From Bacteroidales bacterium (GTDB lineage Bacteria; Bacteroidota; Bacteroidia; Bacteroidales; UBA932): 36,160 nucleotides of DNA. Of the stretch, positions 9,333 to 17,453 are shown in pieces. Location of the stretch: NCBI GenBank assembly GCA_017615435.1, contig JAGAAF010000013.1:1-36160 (forward strand), written 5' to 3'. The translations under genes and the position numbers were made by a program. Within the stretch, counting starts at the first letter, position 1. The number at the start of each line of letters is the position of its first letter. A model generated the notes under the pieces. That model saw only the letters and a list, made by a program, of their open reading frames with translations, did no database searches and was not told the DNA's origin.

Positions 9333-10494
9333 GGAAGGGAGCCTCCTGAGGTTCCATCCCTGGGTTTTCTCCGGCGCGATAGCGCAGGTGGTCGGCAAAC
9401 CCTCCGAGGGCGATGTCGTCACAGTGCAGGCTTCGGACGGCGCGGTGCTCGGCTGCGGGCATTATCAGATCGGTTCCATAGCCGTGCGTATGCTCTCATT
9501 CGAGATGGACAACCTGGACCAGTCGTTCTGGACGGAGTCCATCCGGTCGGCCTACGAAGCGCGCAAGGCCTTCGGGTTGGTGGACAATGAGCAGACCAAC
9601 TGCTACCGCCTCGTCCACGGCGAGGGCGACAGCCTTCCCGGGCTCATCATCGACTGGTACGACGGCGTGTGTGTGATGCAGGCCCACAGCGTGGGTATGT
9701 TCCGCGCGAAGAAGCAGATTACCGACGCACTCCGGGAGGTCTACGGCTCGAAGCTGAAAGCGGTCTACGACAAGAGCTCCGGCACCGCGCCGTTCAAGGC
9801 GGGGCTGGACCTCGTGGACGGATATACTTACACCGCTCCGGGTTTCTCCGGAGCTGAGCAGGTGGTTTTGGAGAACGGCCATAAGTTCTATGTGAACTGG
9901 GACGAAGGGCAGAAGACCGGCTTCTTCCTTGATCAGAGGGAGAACCGCGCGCTGGTGGCGCGATACGCCGCCGGACGCAATGTCCTGAACTTGTTCTGCT
10001 ACACGGGCGGCTTCTCCGTTTATGCACTCGCGGCCGGTGCGCTTCACGTCGACTCCGTGGACTCTTCGGCCAAGGCTATGGCTATGGTGGACCGCAACGT
10101 CGCCCTCGGCGGCTTCGCGGACAGGCATACGTCCTACACGGCGGATGCAATCGAGTTCCTCGGGAACGCTCCGGAAGGGAAGTACGACCTGATGGTCGTG
10201 GATCCGCCGGCATTCGCCAAGCATCGCGGCGTGCTGCGCAACGCCCTCCGGGCGTACCAGCGCCTGAACGCTGCCGCGATTGCGAAGGTCGCGCCCGGCG
10301 GACTCATATTCACCTTCTCCTGTTCGCAGGTAGTGGACAAGGAGGCCTTCGCGCTGGCGGTGTTCAGCGCCGCGGCCCAGGTAGGCCGCCGCGTGCGCAT
10401 AGTCGACCGCCTGTGCCAGCCCGCCGATCACGCAGTGAATATTTATCACCCTGAAGGGGAATACCTTAAGGGACTTCTGTTATATGTAGAATAG
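9304..10494 (+). CDS. RlmI-like class I rRNA (cytosine-C5) methyltransferase
   Basis: S-adenosylmethionine-dependent methyltransferase of the RlmI/COG1092 family, which methylates cytosine in 23S rRNA. The 396 residues divide into an N-terminal PUA domain (about 1-75, with LRFHPWVFSGAI), a linker domain, and a Rossmann methyltransferase domain. Motif I is NLFCYTGGFSVYALAAGA, motif IV is VVDPPAFAKH and motif VI FTFSCSQVV supplies the expected catalytic cysteine. KTGFFLDQREN is another family mark. Length matches E. coli RlmI (396). The start lies inside the exonuclease gene (29-base overlap), chosen because the PUA domain begins there with no other start available. Family assignment is firm; the exact modified base is inferred. 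Confidence 0.88.
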   Translation: MSKVILKKDREGSLLRFHPWVFSGAIAQVVGKPSEGDVVTVQASDGAVLGCGHYQIGSIAVRMLSFEMDNLDQSFWTESIRSAYEARKAFGLVDNEQTNCYRLVHGEGDSLPGLIIDWYDGVCVMQAHSVGMFRAKKQITDALREVYGSKLKAVYDKSSGTAPFKAGLDLVDGYTYTAPGFSGAEQVVLENGHKFYVNWDEGQKTGFFLDQRENRALVARYAAGRNVLNLFCYTGGFSVYALAAGALHVDSVDSSAKAMAMVDRNVALGGFADRHTSYTADAIEFLGNAPEGKYDLMVVDPPAFAKHRGVLRNALRAYQRLNAAAIAKVAPGGLIFTFSCSQVVDKEAFALAVFSAAAQVGRRVRIVDRLCQPADHAVNIYHPEGEYLKGLLLYVE

Positions 10495-10497
10495 ACT

Positions 10498-12684
10498 ATG
10501 GGCAATCTGAGATTTGACGTGGTTCAGGAGGCCTTCAGAAAGAGGGCCGTGGACGTGGATATTCCTGCCGGAAAACCGTCCGATTACTTTGGCTCGCTGG
10601 TTTTCGGGCGTGCCAATATGCGCAAATACCTGGATCAGGACACCTATCAGCGTCTTGTCCATTGCATCGATGACGGCGCCCCCCTGGACAGTGATACCGC
10701 GGACAAAGTGGCCGAGGGTATGAAGGTGTGGGCTCTGGAGCACGGAGCCACTCACGTGACACACTGGTTCCAGCCCCTTACTGAAGGGACGGCGGAGAAG
10801 CACGATTCCTTCCTGACGCCTGACGGCAACGGCACCGTAATCGAGCAATTCGACGGCAAGTCCCTTGCCCAGCAGGAGCCTGACGCTTCGGCTTTCCCCA
10901 ACGGCGGAATCCGCGCTACTTTCGAGGCGCGCGGTTACACCGCCTGGGATCCCACCTCGCCGGTTTTCATTCAGGATGACACACTCTGTATTCCCTCTGT
11001 CTTCGTGGCATACACTGGCGAGGCTCTGGACTACAAAACCCCTCTCAAGAAGGCCCTGAAGGCCGTAAGCGATGCCGCGGTGCCGCTTTGCCGGCTCTTC
11101 GACCCCAAGGTCCAGCGAGTGTATTCGTACCTGGGCTGGGAGCAGGAGTACTTCCTTGTGGATGAGGACCTTTTCGCCGCCCGTCCGGATCTTATGTTGA
11201 CCGGCCGCACTCTGATGGGCCACTCTTCTTCGAAGAACCAGCAGCTGGGCGACCACTACTTCGGTTCCATCCCTTCTCGCGTGGCGGCCTTTATGAAGGA
11301 TGTGGAGATAGCCGGCTACCAGCTGGGTATTCCGCTCAAAACGAGGCACAACGAGGTGGCGCCCAACCAGTTCGAGATGGCCCCCGTCTACGAAGAGGCC
11401 AATCTTGCCAACGACCATAACCAGATGATAATGAACGTTATGACGCGCCTGGCCCGCAAACACGGCTTCGTGGTTCTGTTCCACGAAAAGCCTTTCGAGG
11501 GTATCAACGGTAGCGGAAAACACAACAATTGGTCGTTGGGCACTGACACCGGCGTGCAGCTTATGGCTCCCGGCAAGGATGCAAGGGGCAATCTCCAGTT
11601 CGTTACATTCTTCGTGAACGTTCTAGCCGCCGTGCAGCGCCATAACGGCCTGATCAAAGCCAGTGTGGCAAGTGCGGGTAACTCCCACCGTCTGGGCGGC
11701 CACGAAGCCCCTCCCACCATAGTCTCTGCTTTCGTGGGTAACACTATGACCGAGGTGCTTCGCAAACTACGCGAACTTCCGTCCGGCACTCCGTTCGAGA
11801 TCGCAGGCAAAAAAGGCCGCAAGGTGGGCGTGGTGGAAATTCCTGAGATATTCGTGGACAACACGGACCGCAACCGTACCTCCCCGTTTGCCTTCATAGG
11901 CAACCGCTTCGAGTTCAGGGCCGTGGGTTCGAGCGCCAATTGCGCCGGAGCCTTGACCGTCCTCAGTGCGGCAGTGGCTGAGCAACTCGCCGAATTCAAG
12001 TCGGCTGTGGACAAGTCTATGGCAGAGGGCAAGTCCCTCGAAATTGCCGTAATGGATTGCCTCAAACCCCTTATCGGCCAGATCCTGGATACAATCTGCT
12101 TCGAGGGCAACGGGTACGCCGAAGCCTGGAAAAAGGAGGCAGTCAAGCGCGGACTTGATACCGAGAGCAGCATACCCCGTATGATCAGCGAGTTCACATC
12201 TCCGGCTTCCGTGGAGTTGTTCACCAAACTTGGAGTCTATAGCGCCAAGGAACTCGAGGCCCGCAATGAGGTGAAGTGGGAGACTTACTCCACTAAAGTG
12301 CTGATTGAGGCCCGTATGGCCGCACGTATGGCCATTAATCATATCTTGCCGGCCGGTATGGAGTATCAGCGTCAGCTGCTGGGCAATCTGGACCTTCTGA
12401 GGCAGAACTTCCCGCACGATTGGCATAAGATGGCCCTGACACAGAAAGGACTCATCAGCGAGTGCTCCGCGCTTCTTGCCGACATCAAGGCCCGCACGGA
12501 CGAGCTCAATGTCGCGAGGGAGGCCGCAGAAGCGAAGGAAGACGCCTTCGCCAGGGCAATCGCGGCAGAGAAGGCGGCGGAGGCTCTCAGGCTCCTGCGT
12601 GAGAGTATAGACAAGCTGGAAGAAATCACGGACAACGCTCTGTGGCCGCTTCCGAAATATCGCGAACTGTTGTTTATCAACTAA
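10498..12684 (+). CDS. glnN: Glutamine synthetase type III
   Basis: ATP-dependent ligation of ammonia to glutamate. At 728 residues it is the large GSIII form typical of Bacteroidetes, not GSI (about 450). The N-terminal GSIII region holds [20 protein letters not shown]. Catalytic-barrel motifs follow: [29 protein letters not shown], the nucleotide-binding [12 protein letters not shown] (around residues 337-348), then [19 protein letters not shown]. The C-terminus is helical and ends close to [14 protein letters not shown]. It begins 3 bases after the methyltransferase stop. Its TAA shares one base with the guaA ATG, so a glutamine producer is translationally linked to a glutamine consumer. 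No upstream nitrogen-control site was recognised. Confidence 0.97.
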   Translation: MGNLRFDVVQEAFRKRAVDVDIPAGKPSDYFGSLVFGRANMRKYLDQDTYQRLVHCIDDGAPLDSDTADKVAEGMKVWALEHGATHVTHWFQPLTEGTAEKHDSFLTPDGNGTVIEQFDGKSLAQQEPDASAFPNGGIRATFEARGYTAWDPTSPVFIQDDTLCIPSVFVAYTGEALDYKTPLKKALKAVSDAAVPLCRLFDPKVQRVYSYLGWEQEYFLVDEDLFAARPDLMLTGRTLMGHSSSKNQQLGDHYFGSIPSRVAAFMKDVEIAGYQLGIPLKTRHNEVAPNQFEMAPVYEEANLANDHNQMIMNVMTRLARKHGFVVLFHEKPFEGINGSGKHNNWSLGTDTGVQLMAPGKDARGNLQFVTFFVNVLAAVQRHNGLIKASVASAGNSHRLGGHEAPPTIVSAFVGNTMTEVLRKLRELPSGTPFEIAGKKGRKVGVVEIPEIFVDNTDRNRTSPFAFIGNRFEFRAVGSSANCAGALTVLSAAVAEQLAEFKSAVDKSMAEGKSLEIAVMDCLKPLIGQILDTICFEGNGYAEAWKKEAVKRGLDTESSIPRMISEFTSPASVELFTKLGVYSAKELEARNEVKWETYSTKVLIEARMAARMAINHILPAGMEYQRQLLGNLDLLRQNFPHDWHKMALTQKGLISECSALLADIKARTDELNVAREAAEAKEDAFARAIAAEKAAEALRLLRESIDKLEEITDNALWPLPKYRELLFIN

Positions 12685-14261
12685 TGGAGAAGATAATCAT
12701 CCTTGACTTCGGCTCACAGGTGACCCAGCTTATCGGCCGGCGCCTTCGCGAACTGAACGTTTATTGCGAAATATATCCCTACAACAAGGTCCCGGCACTG
12801 GACGAGACCGTTAAAGGCGTGATTCTGTCCGGCAGCCCCTGCAGTGTGCGCGACGCAAACGCGCCGCAGGTGGACCTGACCGGCATTCGTGGCCGCCTGC
12901 CGCTGCTGGGTATCTGCTACGGAGCGCAGTATCTCGCTCACTGCTACGGCGGAAAAGTCGAGGCTTCGGGCAGCCGTGAGTACGGTCGGGCGATGCTTCG
13001 GACGGTGAAGGATTCGCCGCTGCTCAAGGATGTGGGCACGGTGACGCAGGTGTGGATGTCGCACGGCGACACCATCTCGGCTCTGCCGGCCGGCGCGGAG
13101 GTGATTGCTTCAACCTCGGATGTGGTCAACGCAGCCTTCCAGTTCAAGGGCGAGCAGACCTATGCAGTGCAGTTCCATCCCGAGGTGTACCATACCCTTG
13201 AAGGCACGCAGATGCTTTCCAATTTCGCTCTGGACATCTGCGGATGCAAGGGGGACTGGACGGCGGATTCTTTTATCGAGACGACTGTGGCCAATCTCCG
13301 GAAGCAGATAGGGGAGGAGAAGGTGATTCTTGGCATCAGCGGAGGTGTGGACTCCACCGTGGCCGCAGTGCTGCTGAACAAGGCCATAGGCTCCCAGCTG
13401 AGCTGTATCTTCGTGAACAACGGTCTTCTGCGCAAGAACGAATATGAGGACGTTATGGAGTCCTATCGGCAGATGGGACTCAACGTGATAGGAGCGGACG
13501 CGTCGCGGGAGTTTCTGTCCGCGTTGTCCGGCGTCACTGACCCAGAGGCGAAGCGCAAGATTATCGGCCGGCTGTTCGTGGAAACGTTCGACAAGTACGC
13601 AAAGCAGATAGAAAACGCCCGCTGGCTGGCCCAGGGGACCATCTATCCTGATGTGATCGAAAGCGCGGGCATACCCGGCATCGCTTCGAAGATCAAGAGT
13701 CACCACAACGTGGGCGGTCTGCCGAAGGAGATGAACCTGAAGATTGTGGAGCCTCTGCGTATGCTGTTCAAGGACGAGGTGCGCCGTGTGGGCTTCGCGC
13801 TCGGTATACCGGACGCGCTGGTGAACCGCCATCCCTTCCCGGGACCGTCGCTGGCCGTGCGCATAATCGGCGAGGTCACCGAAGAAAAGCTGGCCGTGCT
13901 GCGGGAGGCGGACGACATATTCATCCGCGGCTTAAAGGCATATGACTGCACGGCGATGGGTATACGTTCGGCTTCTGACCCGCGCGTGATGGCCACCAAC
14001 CTCTACGATGCCATATGGCAGGCCGGTGTAATCCTTCTGCCCATAAAGAGCGTGGGTGTGATGGGGGACGAGCGTACTTATGAGAATCCGGTGGCCCTCC
14101 GTGCCGTCGTTTCGACCGACGCGATGACCGCCGACTGGTTCCCGTTCCCGCACGACTTCCTTCGTGATGTGTCCAACGAGATTATCCGCAAGGTCCGCGG
14201 AGTCAACCGCGTGGTCTATGACATTTCTTCCAAACCACCGGCAACAATCGAGTGGGAATAA
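12684..14261 (+). CDS. guaA: GMP synthase (glutamine-hydrolysing)
   Basis: Converts XMP to GMP using ATP and glutamine amide nitrogen in the cytoplasm. The start is the ATG at 12684 ([12 protein letters not shown]), which makes the standard N-terminus; the open frame extends 14 codons upstream but that part lies inside glnN. The class I glutamine amidotransferase domain has Cys78 in LGICYG and His165-x-Glu167 in [10 protein letters not shown]. The ATP pyrophosphatase P-loop SGGVDS is at residues 219-224. Later marks are [19 protein letters not shown] and the C-terminal dimerisation domain ending PPATIEWE. At 525 residues it is complete and normal. Confidence 0.98.
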   Translation: MEKIIILDFGSQVTQLIGRRLRELNVYCEIYPYNKVPALDETVKGVILSGSPCSVRDANAPQVDLTGIRGRLPLLGICYGAQYLAHCYGGKVEASGSREYGRAMLRTVKDSPLLKDVGTVTQVWMSHGDTISALPAGAEVIASTSDVVNAAFQFKGEQTYAVQFHPEVYHTLEGTQMLSNFALDICGCKGDWTADSFIETTVANLRKQIGEEKVILGISGGVDSTVAAVLLNKAIGSQLSCIFVNNGLLRKNEYEDVMESYRQMGLNVIGADASREFLSALSGVTDPEAKRKIIGRLFVETFDKYAKQIENARWLAQGTIYPDVIESAGIPGIASKIKSHHNVGGLPKEMNLKIVEPLRMLFKDEVRRVGFALGIPDALVNRHPFPGPSLAVRIIGEVTEEKLAVLREADDIFIRGLKAYDCTAMGIRSASDPRVMATNLYDAIWQAGVILLPIKSVGVMGDERTYENPVALRAVVSTDAMTADWFPFPHDFLRDVSNEIIRKVRGVNRVVYDISSKPPATIEWE

Positions 14262-14290
14262 AAAATTTTCATCTTTTTTGAGATTTTTGT

Positions 14291-14315
14291 ATTTTTGACA
14301 AGAGTTGTCAAAAAT
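14291..14315. promoter_or_regulatory. Perfect 10-bp inverted repeat, probable operator
   Basis: ATTTTTGACA, five bases, then TGTCAAAAAT: arms 14291-14300 and 14306-14315 are exact reverse complements. No T-run follows on either strand, so it is not an intrinsic terminator of guaA. It ends 6 bases before a TATCTTTG -7 box and covers the -33 area, where a DNA-binding regulator would act. The WYL regulator encoded 140 bases downstream is an obvious candidate ligand, but this is inference. Confidence 0.6.
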
Positions 14316-14321
14316 GGGGCA

Positions 14322-14329
14322 TATCTTTG
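14322..14329 (+). promoter_or_regulatory. Candidate -7 box for small ORF and WYL regulator
   Basis: TATCTTTG matches TAnnTTTG and lies 26 bases before the small ORF start at 14356, directly downstream of the inverted repeat at 14291-14315. Confidence 0.6.
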
Positions 14330-14355
14330 CATCGTAAACATAAAGACAAAGTGTT

Positions 14356-14451
14356 ATGAGCAAAGAAATGTCAGAGTGGATCAGCGCTTCAGCTGAAGTT
14401 GCAATGCTTATCGATGAGTTGGACCTCGAATTTGTGGAGGCAGAGGAATAG
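14356..14451 (+). CDS. 31-residue acidic small ORF, unknown
   Basis: Reads MSKEMSEWISASAEV, then a hydrophobic-acidic tail ending EFVEAEE and a TAG stop at 14449-14451. It has its own promoter-like box 26 bases upstream and ends 5 bases before the WYL regulator ATG, so it sits where a first cistron or a leader peptide would. About a third of its residues are Asp or Glu, none is Cys, and it would form one amphipathic helix. No family was recognised. A chance ORF of this size is possible; position and composition favour a real small protein. Confidence 0.45.
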   Translation: MSKEMSEWISASAEVAMLIDELDLEFVEAEE

Positions 14452-14456
14452 TTTAT

Positions 14457-15359
14457 ATGGATCAGCCTAAGATCGAGCGGCTGCTGCGCCTTATGGCGCT
14501 GATGTCGGGGAGCGTGGACTATACTGTTGACGAACTTGCCGAGCGGCTCGAGACTTCCTACCGGTCGATCTACAGGTACATCGAGACCTTCAAGGAGTGC
14601 GGCTTCGTGGTGGAGAAACTCGCCCCGAACGTGTACAAACTGAAGAGCACTCCGGAGGACTATCCGGAATTCTCGAACCTGGTGTATTTCTCGGACGAGG
14701 AAGCTCATTTGGTGAACAATCTGATCGACAGGCTGGATCCGACCAACGCCCTCAAGGCAAATCTCCAGAAAAAACTTGCGATTATCTACGACAGCACCGG
14801 TATTGCCGACCTGGTGGACGGACGTTCGCTGCGCAATATCGTGGAGACCCTTGCCAGGGGAATACGTATGAAGAAAAAGGTCGTCCTGAAGAATTATGAG
14901 TCTGGAAACTCTCACACGATCAGGGACCGTTATATCGAACCTTTCGGATTCACCACCAATTATATAGATGTCTGGGGCTATGACCTTGAAGACGGCAGGA
15001 ACAAGTTGTTCAAGGTATCCCGCATCGAAGAAGCCCTGCTGGTGGAAGAGGAAGACTGGGAACACGAGGCCAAGCACGAAAAACAGGGACTGGACGTGTT
15101 CGGAATGTCGGGGAGGACTCCGCTTCACGTCCGTCTCAAGCTTGGTGTAATGGCGAAGAATCTCCTAGTGGAGGAGCATCCTCTCGCCGAAAACGAACTT
15201 AAACTGGTGAAAGGGGAGTGGATCCTGGACACCGACGTCTACAACTACGCCGGTGTCTGCCGCTTCTATGTCGGAGTCGCTTCGGATGCCGAGATTATGG
15301 ACTCTCCGGAGTTTGAAGCGTATGTCGCGGAATATGTTTCAAAATACTTGAAAAAGTAG
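14457..15359 (+). CDS. WYL-domain transcriptional regulator
   Basis: A 300-residue DNA-binding regulator. The N-terminal winged helix-turn-helix occupies about residues 1-60 (TVDELAERLETSYRSIYRYIETF), matching the HTH_11 type. The WYL domain follows (about 140-215), with the stretch DRYIEPFGFTTNYIDVWGYD and the sheet KLFKVSRIEEALLV. The C-terminal WCX-like extension (about 225-300) is also present. WYL proteins bind ligands, often nucleic-acid related, and regulate promoters including phage-defence and stress genes. No defence genes lie next to it here. It follows the small ORF by 5 bases and lies downstream of the perfect inverted repeat, which is consistent with autoregulation. Confidence 0.85.
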   Translation: MDQPKIERLLRLMALMSGSVDYTVDELAERLETSYRSIYRYIETFKECGFVVEKLAPNVYKLKSTPEDYPEFSNLVYFSDEEAHLVNNLIDRLDPTNALKANLQKKLAIIYDSTGIADLVDGRSLRNIVETLARGIRMKKKVVLKNYESGNSHTIRDRYIEPFGFTTNYIDVWGYDLEDGRNKLFKVSRIEEALLVEEEDWEHEAKHEKQGLDVFGMSGRTPLHVRLKLGVMAKNLLVEEHPLAENELKLVKGEWILDTDVYNYAGVCRFYVGVASDAEIMDSPEFEAYVAEYVSKYLKK

Positions 15360-15393
15360 GTAACATTTAGGGGCCGAGTTGCATCTATTAAGT

Positions 15394-15951
15394 ATGAAAA
15401 AAATATTTTGTTTGGCCGTTCTCGGCTGTATGTTAGTAGCGTGCGATCCGCCCTCCGATCAGGATTTTGAACCTACCGCCAAGGAGCAGGCGATGGTGAC
15501 GGAGGAAATGACCTGGCAGTTGGATTCGATTCTGGTGATTAAGAATTACCAAACTGCGAGGGAGGAATCTTACATTGTCTATCCCGGGGAAGAGTATCCC
15601 AGTTGGTCGTATACTTTTTATCCGTGTACGTGGACTTTCCCTGAGGATTTGTACTTTGTTAATGCCTACACCGAAGAGCGGGTCTATTTGTCGCGCGAAT
15701 TCGCCCAGGCTTTCTGCAAATATATCTGCAAGTCCGACGGCGAAATTGTCAGCGCCGGATATCTTTGCTACTATCGTGACTTCTTTACCTTCAACGGTCT
15801 TCAGTCTAACGGTATGATACAGTTTATGATTCGCGAGGCCGAGACAGATTGGCGCACGACTGAAGTCTGGACCTGCACCTTCAATCCGACTGAGACCGAT
15901 GAAGGAATCGTCCTTGAGCGCAATATCGAGTTCTATTCGAGAGTAAAGTAG
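15394..15951 (+). CDS. Small lipoprotein of unknown function
   Basis: A 185-residue protein with signal peptide MKKIFCLAVLGCMLVAC (lipidated Cys17). The start at 15394 is preferred to an in-frame ATG five codons upstream, because it puts the basic residues at the N-terminus of the signal peptide. The mature part is rich in aromatic residues and beta-strand-like segments (PSWSYTFYPCTWTF, WRTTEVWTCTFNP), which suggests a small beta-sandwich or lipocalin-like fold. No family was recognised. Its 3' end overlaps the convergent YiiX-like gene by 19 bases. Bacteroidetes lipocalin-like lipoproteins can inhibit C10 proteases, but nothing beyond the general look supports that here. Confidence 0.75.
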   Translation: MKKIFCLAVLGCMLVACDPPSDQDFEPTAKEQAMVTEEMTWQLDSILVIKNYQTAREESYIVYPGEEYPSWSYTFYPCTWTFPEDLYFVNAYTEERVYLSREFAQAFCKYICKSDGEIVSAGYLCYYRDFFTFNGLQSNGMIQFMIREAETDWRTTEVWTCTFNPTETDEGIVLERNIEFYSRVK

Positions 15952-16586
15952 ACGGGGCTGAGGTTGGCGGACTCGGACATTCGCTGGGGATTGGTTCCCG
16001 GAAGGTCCTGCGGAACATCCATCCCGAGTTTCCCGAACAGCCACACCCAATACTCGGGCATAGTCCCGTCCGGGGCTTTGAAATTCATAGGTTCACTTTT
16101 AAATACCTGGTTGCCTGATGCATCCAGGTAACTTTTTTGTACCAGCTCCGAGCAATACAGGTCTTCGTTGTCCGGAAGGAAACGTACGTCGTACTCGCGG
16201 CCGCAATAGGTCTTCGCCCTTTCCACGGCGGCGTCGGAATCGACACCTTTCACGCGCTTGATGATGAATTCCGGATAGCTCCCGTCCTTGAGCGTGAAGT
16301 CCTTGAGAAAGGTGCTCAGCGGGTGACGGTCCACCCCGTGCGCTATTGTCGCGTCGATGACCCAGACGCTGTCCGCCTGCACCTCGGCGATGGCCACGTG
16401 GATCAGGTTCAACGCGTCGGGGGCGCCGGTCGCGGACGAGATTGCCTCATCCATAGACCCGCCCTCCGCGTGGTAATCCATCGGCAGCCCGACAAATATG
16501 AGATCGCCGTTGCGCAGGCGGTCGTGCTTCGGGCCGCACGCGACAGCTAATAGACCTAAGAGAAGAATAATCAGAGTCCGTTTCAT
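15933..16586 (-). CDS. YiiX/YebB-like permuted papain-fold lipoprotein
   Basis: A 217-residue lipoprotein (signal peptide with Cys17 after LLAVA) belonging to the YiiX-like group of permuted NlpC/P60 enzymes. The motif LRNGDLIFVG (24-33) is followed by LIHVAIAEV with the probable catalytic His63. The probable catalytic Cys145 sits in DLYCSELVQKSY, the order His-then-Cys being the permuted arrangement. ID near 77-78 and EYD near 131-133 fit the remaining core. Family members are thought to be amidases or peptidases acting on cell-envelope substrates. The gene has its own TATCTTTG box 7 bases before the ATG and converges on the unknown lipoprotein gene with a 19-base overlap. Confidence 0.82.
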   Translation of the reverse strand: MKRTLIILLLGLLAVACGPKHDRLRNGDLIFVGLPMDYHAEGGSMDEAISSATGAPDALNLIHVAIAEVQADSVWVIDATIAHGVDRHPLSTFLKDFTLKDGSYPEFIIKRVKGVDSDAAVERAKTYCGREYDVRFLPDNEDLYCSELVQKSYLDASGNQVFKSEPMNFKAPDGTMPEYWVWLFGKLGMDVPQDLPGTNPQRMSESANLSPVYFTLE

Positions 16587-16593
16587 ACTTTAA

Positions 16594-16601
16594 CAAAGAT
16601 A
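16594..16601 (-). promoter_or_regulatory. Candidate -7 box for the YiiX-like gene
   Basis: Minus-strand TATCTTTG matches TAnnTTTG and ends 7 bases before the ATG at 16586, predicting a very short 5' leader. Confidence 0.5.
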
Positions 16602-16618
16602 CAAATAAAAGCGGTTTC

Positions 16619-16648
16619 TTTGAAATTGTTAGAAATTGCGTATATTTG
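16619..16648 (+). promoter_or_regulatory. Promoter of tRNA-Cys (-33 TTTG, -7 TATATTTG)
   Basis: TTTG at 16619-16622 and TATATTTG at 16641-16648 are separated by 18 bases, close to the Bacteroidetes consensus spacing. The tRNA begins 8 bases after the -7 box, so the 5' leader is almost nil. Confidence 0.7.
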
Positions 16649-16656
16649 CAGTCCAA

Positions 16657-16727
16657 GGTGCTTGGGCCGGGAGGTTAGGCACTGGTCTGCAAAACCAGTT
16701 AGAGCGGTTCAATTCCGCTAGGCACCT
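16657..16727 (+). tRNA. tRNA-Cys (anticodon GCA)
   Basis: The full cloverleaf was folded by eye. Acceptor GGTGCTT (16657-16663) pairs with AGGCACC (16720-16726), with one G-T pair. The D-stem is GCC/GGC (16666-16668 with 16678-16680). The anticodon stem CTGGT/ACCAG holds the loop CTGCAAA, with anticodon GCA at 16689-16691. The T-stem AGCGG/CCGCT encloses TTCAATT. The discriminator base 16727 is T, which is near-universal for tRNA-Cys. CCA is not encoded. Total length is 71 bases. Confidence 0.96.
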
Positions 16728-16773
16728 CAAACAAAAAGAGCGACGCGGTCGCTCTTTTTTCGTTTGAGGTGCC
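16721..16773 (+). terminator. Terminator hairpin of tRNA-Cys, extended into a 24-bp stem that includes the tRNA 3' end
   Basis: Inner arms 16733-16744 and 16748-16759 are a perfect 12-bp stem (AAAAAGAGCGAC with its complement) around loop GCG, ending in a T-run: a normal intrinsic terminator. Outer arms 16721-16732 (GGCACCTCAAAC) and 16762-16773 (GTTTGAGGTGCC) are also perfectly complementary. With only a 2-base bulge this makes a 24-bp stem. Its outer 5' arm is the 3' acceptor strand of the tRNA itself. Confidence 0.8.
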
Positions 16774-16876
16774 TCTGGCACTATCTTGAATGAGGGGGCG
16801 TACCCCCTCAAACACCCCTGCCAATCGGCGCGATCGCGCCTCTAATCGTTCTGGGGTTTTTTTCGTTTGAGGTGCC
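16755..16876 (-). repeat. Two 19-bp direct repeats carrying an inverted copy of the tRNA-Cys 3' end
   Basis: TTTTTTCGTTTGAGGTGCC occurs at 16755-16773 and again at 16858-16876. Read on the minus strand each begins GGCACCTCAAAC, identical to the 3' end of the tRNA gene plus five flanking bases. The second copy stops 1 base before the stop codon of the ydeI-like gene. The 84 bases between the copies hold two palindromes. This resembles attachment-site duplication or a dispersed repeat family; no integrase is present in the window. Confidence 0.6.
16791..16840. repeat. Two compact palindromes between the tRNA-end repeats
   Basis: TGAGGGGG (16791-16798) and CCCCCTCA (16803-16810) form a perfect 8-bp hairpin with loop CGTA. 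GGCGCGATCGCGCC at 16827-16840 is a perfect 14-bp palindrome. Both lie in a non-coding stretch of about 150 bases behind tRNA-Cys. Confidence 0.7.
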
Positions 16877-16877
16877 C

Positions 16878-17453
16878 CTAATCCAATCTTCCAAAATCAT
16901 CCCAGCCGGGAAGCATTTTGCCGGAGTGGCAGTCTTGGACGAAGCGCAGAAGGGCCTTCTGAGCCTGTTCTTCACGACCAGTTTGCCGGTAATGCTGAAT
17001 GTAATCAACCCGGATACGACGATAAGTCTCAGGGAAAGAGATGTAGTTGGCCCAGGCCTTTTCATCGGCTTTAAGGGCATCAAGTACCCAATCCTCAAAG
17101 ACAAAAAGGGATGGATCCAGGTCTGGAGCAACTACAAGTCCAGCTGGCGTCATCTCTCCTAACTGAACCAAACGGCGACAGCGGATCAGGTTCCTTTCAC
17201 ACCAGTTGGTCCGCTTGCGGCGAGGAGTGAAATGCTGAATGGGCTTACCTTCATCAATCTTCTTCTGGGTGCTGTCTATCCAGCCAAAGCAGAGGGCTAC
17301 TTCCACAGCATCGACATATCGTACCACGCCAGGGCAGTCTTCCGCAGCACGGTTCACGCGCAGCCAGAAGTCACTGACCTTGTCGTGATTCTCCTGATAC
17401 CACAGGTATAACTCCTCGCGGGTGTGTATGTCCAGCAGGTTGGTTACTTCCAT
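16878..17453 (-). CDS. YdeI/OmpD-associated family protein
   Basis: A 191-residue cytoplasmic protein of the YdeI-like group, sometimes annotated as bacteriocin-protection protein. Family marks are the N-terminal REELYLWYQENH (12-23), the stretch DAVEVALCFGWIDSTQKKID (48-67), the basic HFTPRRKRTNW (74-84) and the C-terminal FPETYRRIRVDYIQ. The biochemical role of the family is not established. Its ATG overlaps the TGA of the CDF transporter gene by one base (TGATG). The end of the gene abuts the tRNA-Cys-derived repeat. Confidence 0.82.
   Translation of the reverse strand: MEVTNLLDIHTREELYLWYQENHDKVSDFWLRVNRAAEDCPGVVRYVDAVEVALCFGWIDSTQKKIDEGKPIQHFTPRRKRTNWCERNLIRCRRLVQLGEMTPAGLVVAPDLDPSLFVFEDWVLDALKADEKAWANYISFPETYRRIRVDYIQHYRQTGREEQAQKALLRFVQDCHSGKMLPGWDDFGRLD

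Noticed and set aside
10480..11523. 347-codon minus-strand open frame inside glnN (and similar long frames inside surE, the C1 peptidase and the RlmI-like gene)
   Set aside because: The codon bias of these genes lowers stop-codon frequency on the opposite strand. Sense-strand motifs are decisive.
14291..14315. Inverted repeat as the terminator of guaA
   Set aside because: No T-run follows the stem on either strand and it abuts a promoter box, so an operator is the better reading.
13932..15128. 398-codon minus-strand open frame across guaA and the WYL gene
   Set aside because: It runs antisense to two conserved genes and crosses the intergenic promoter; no domain is recognisable.
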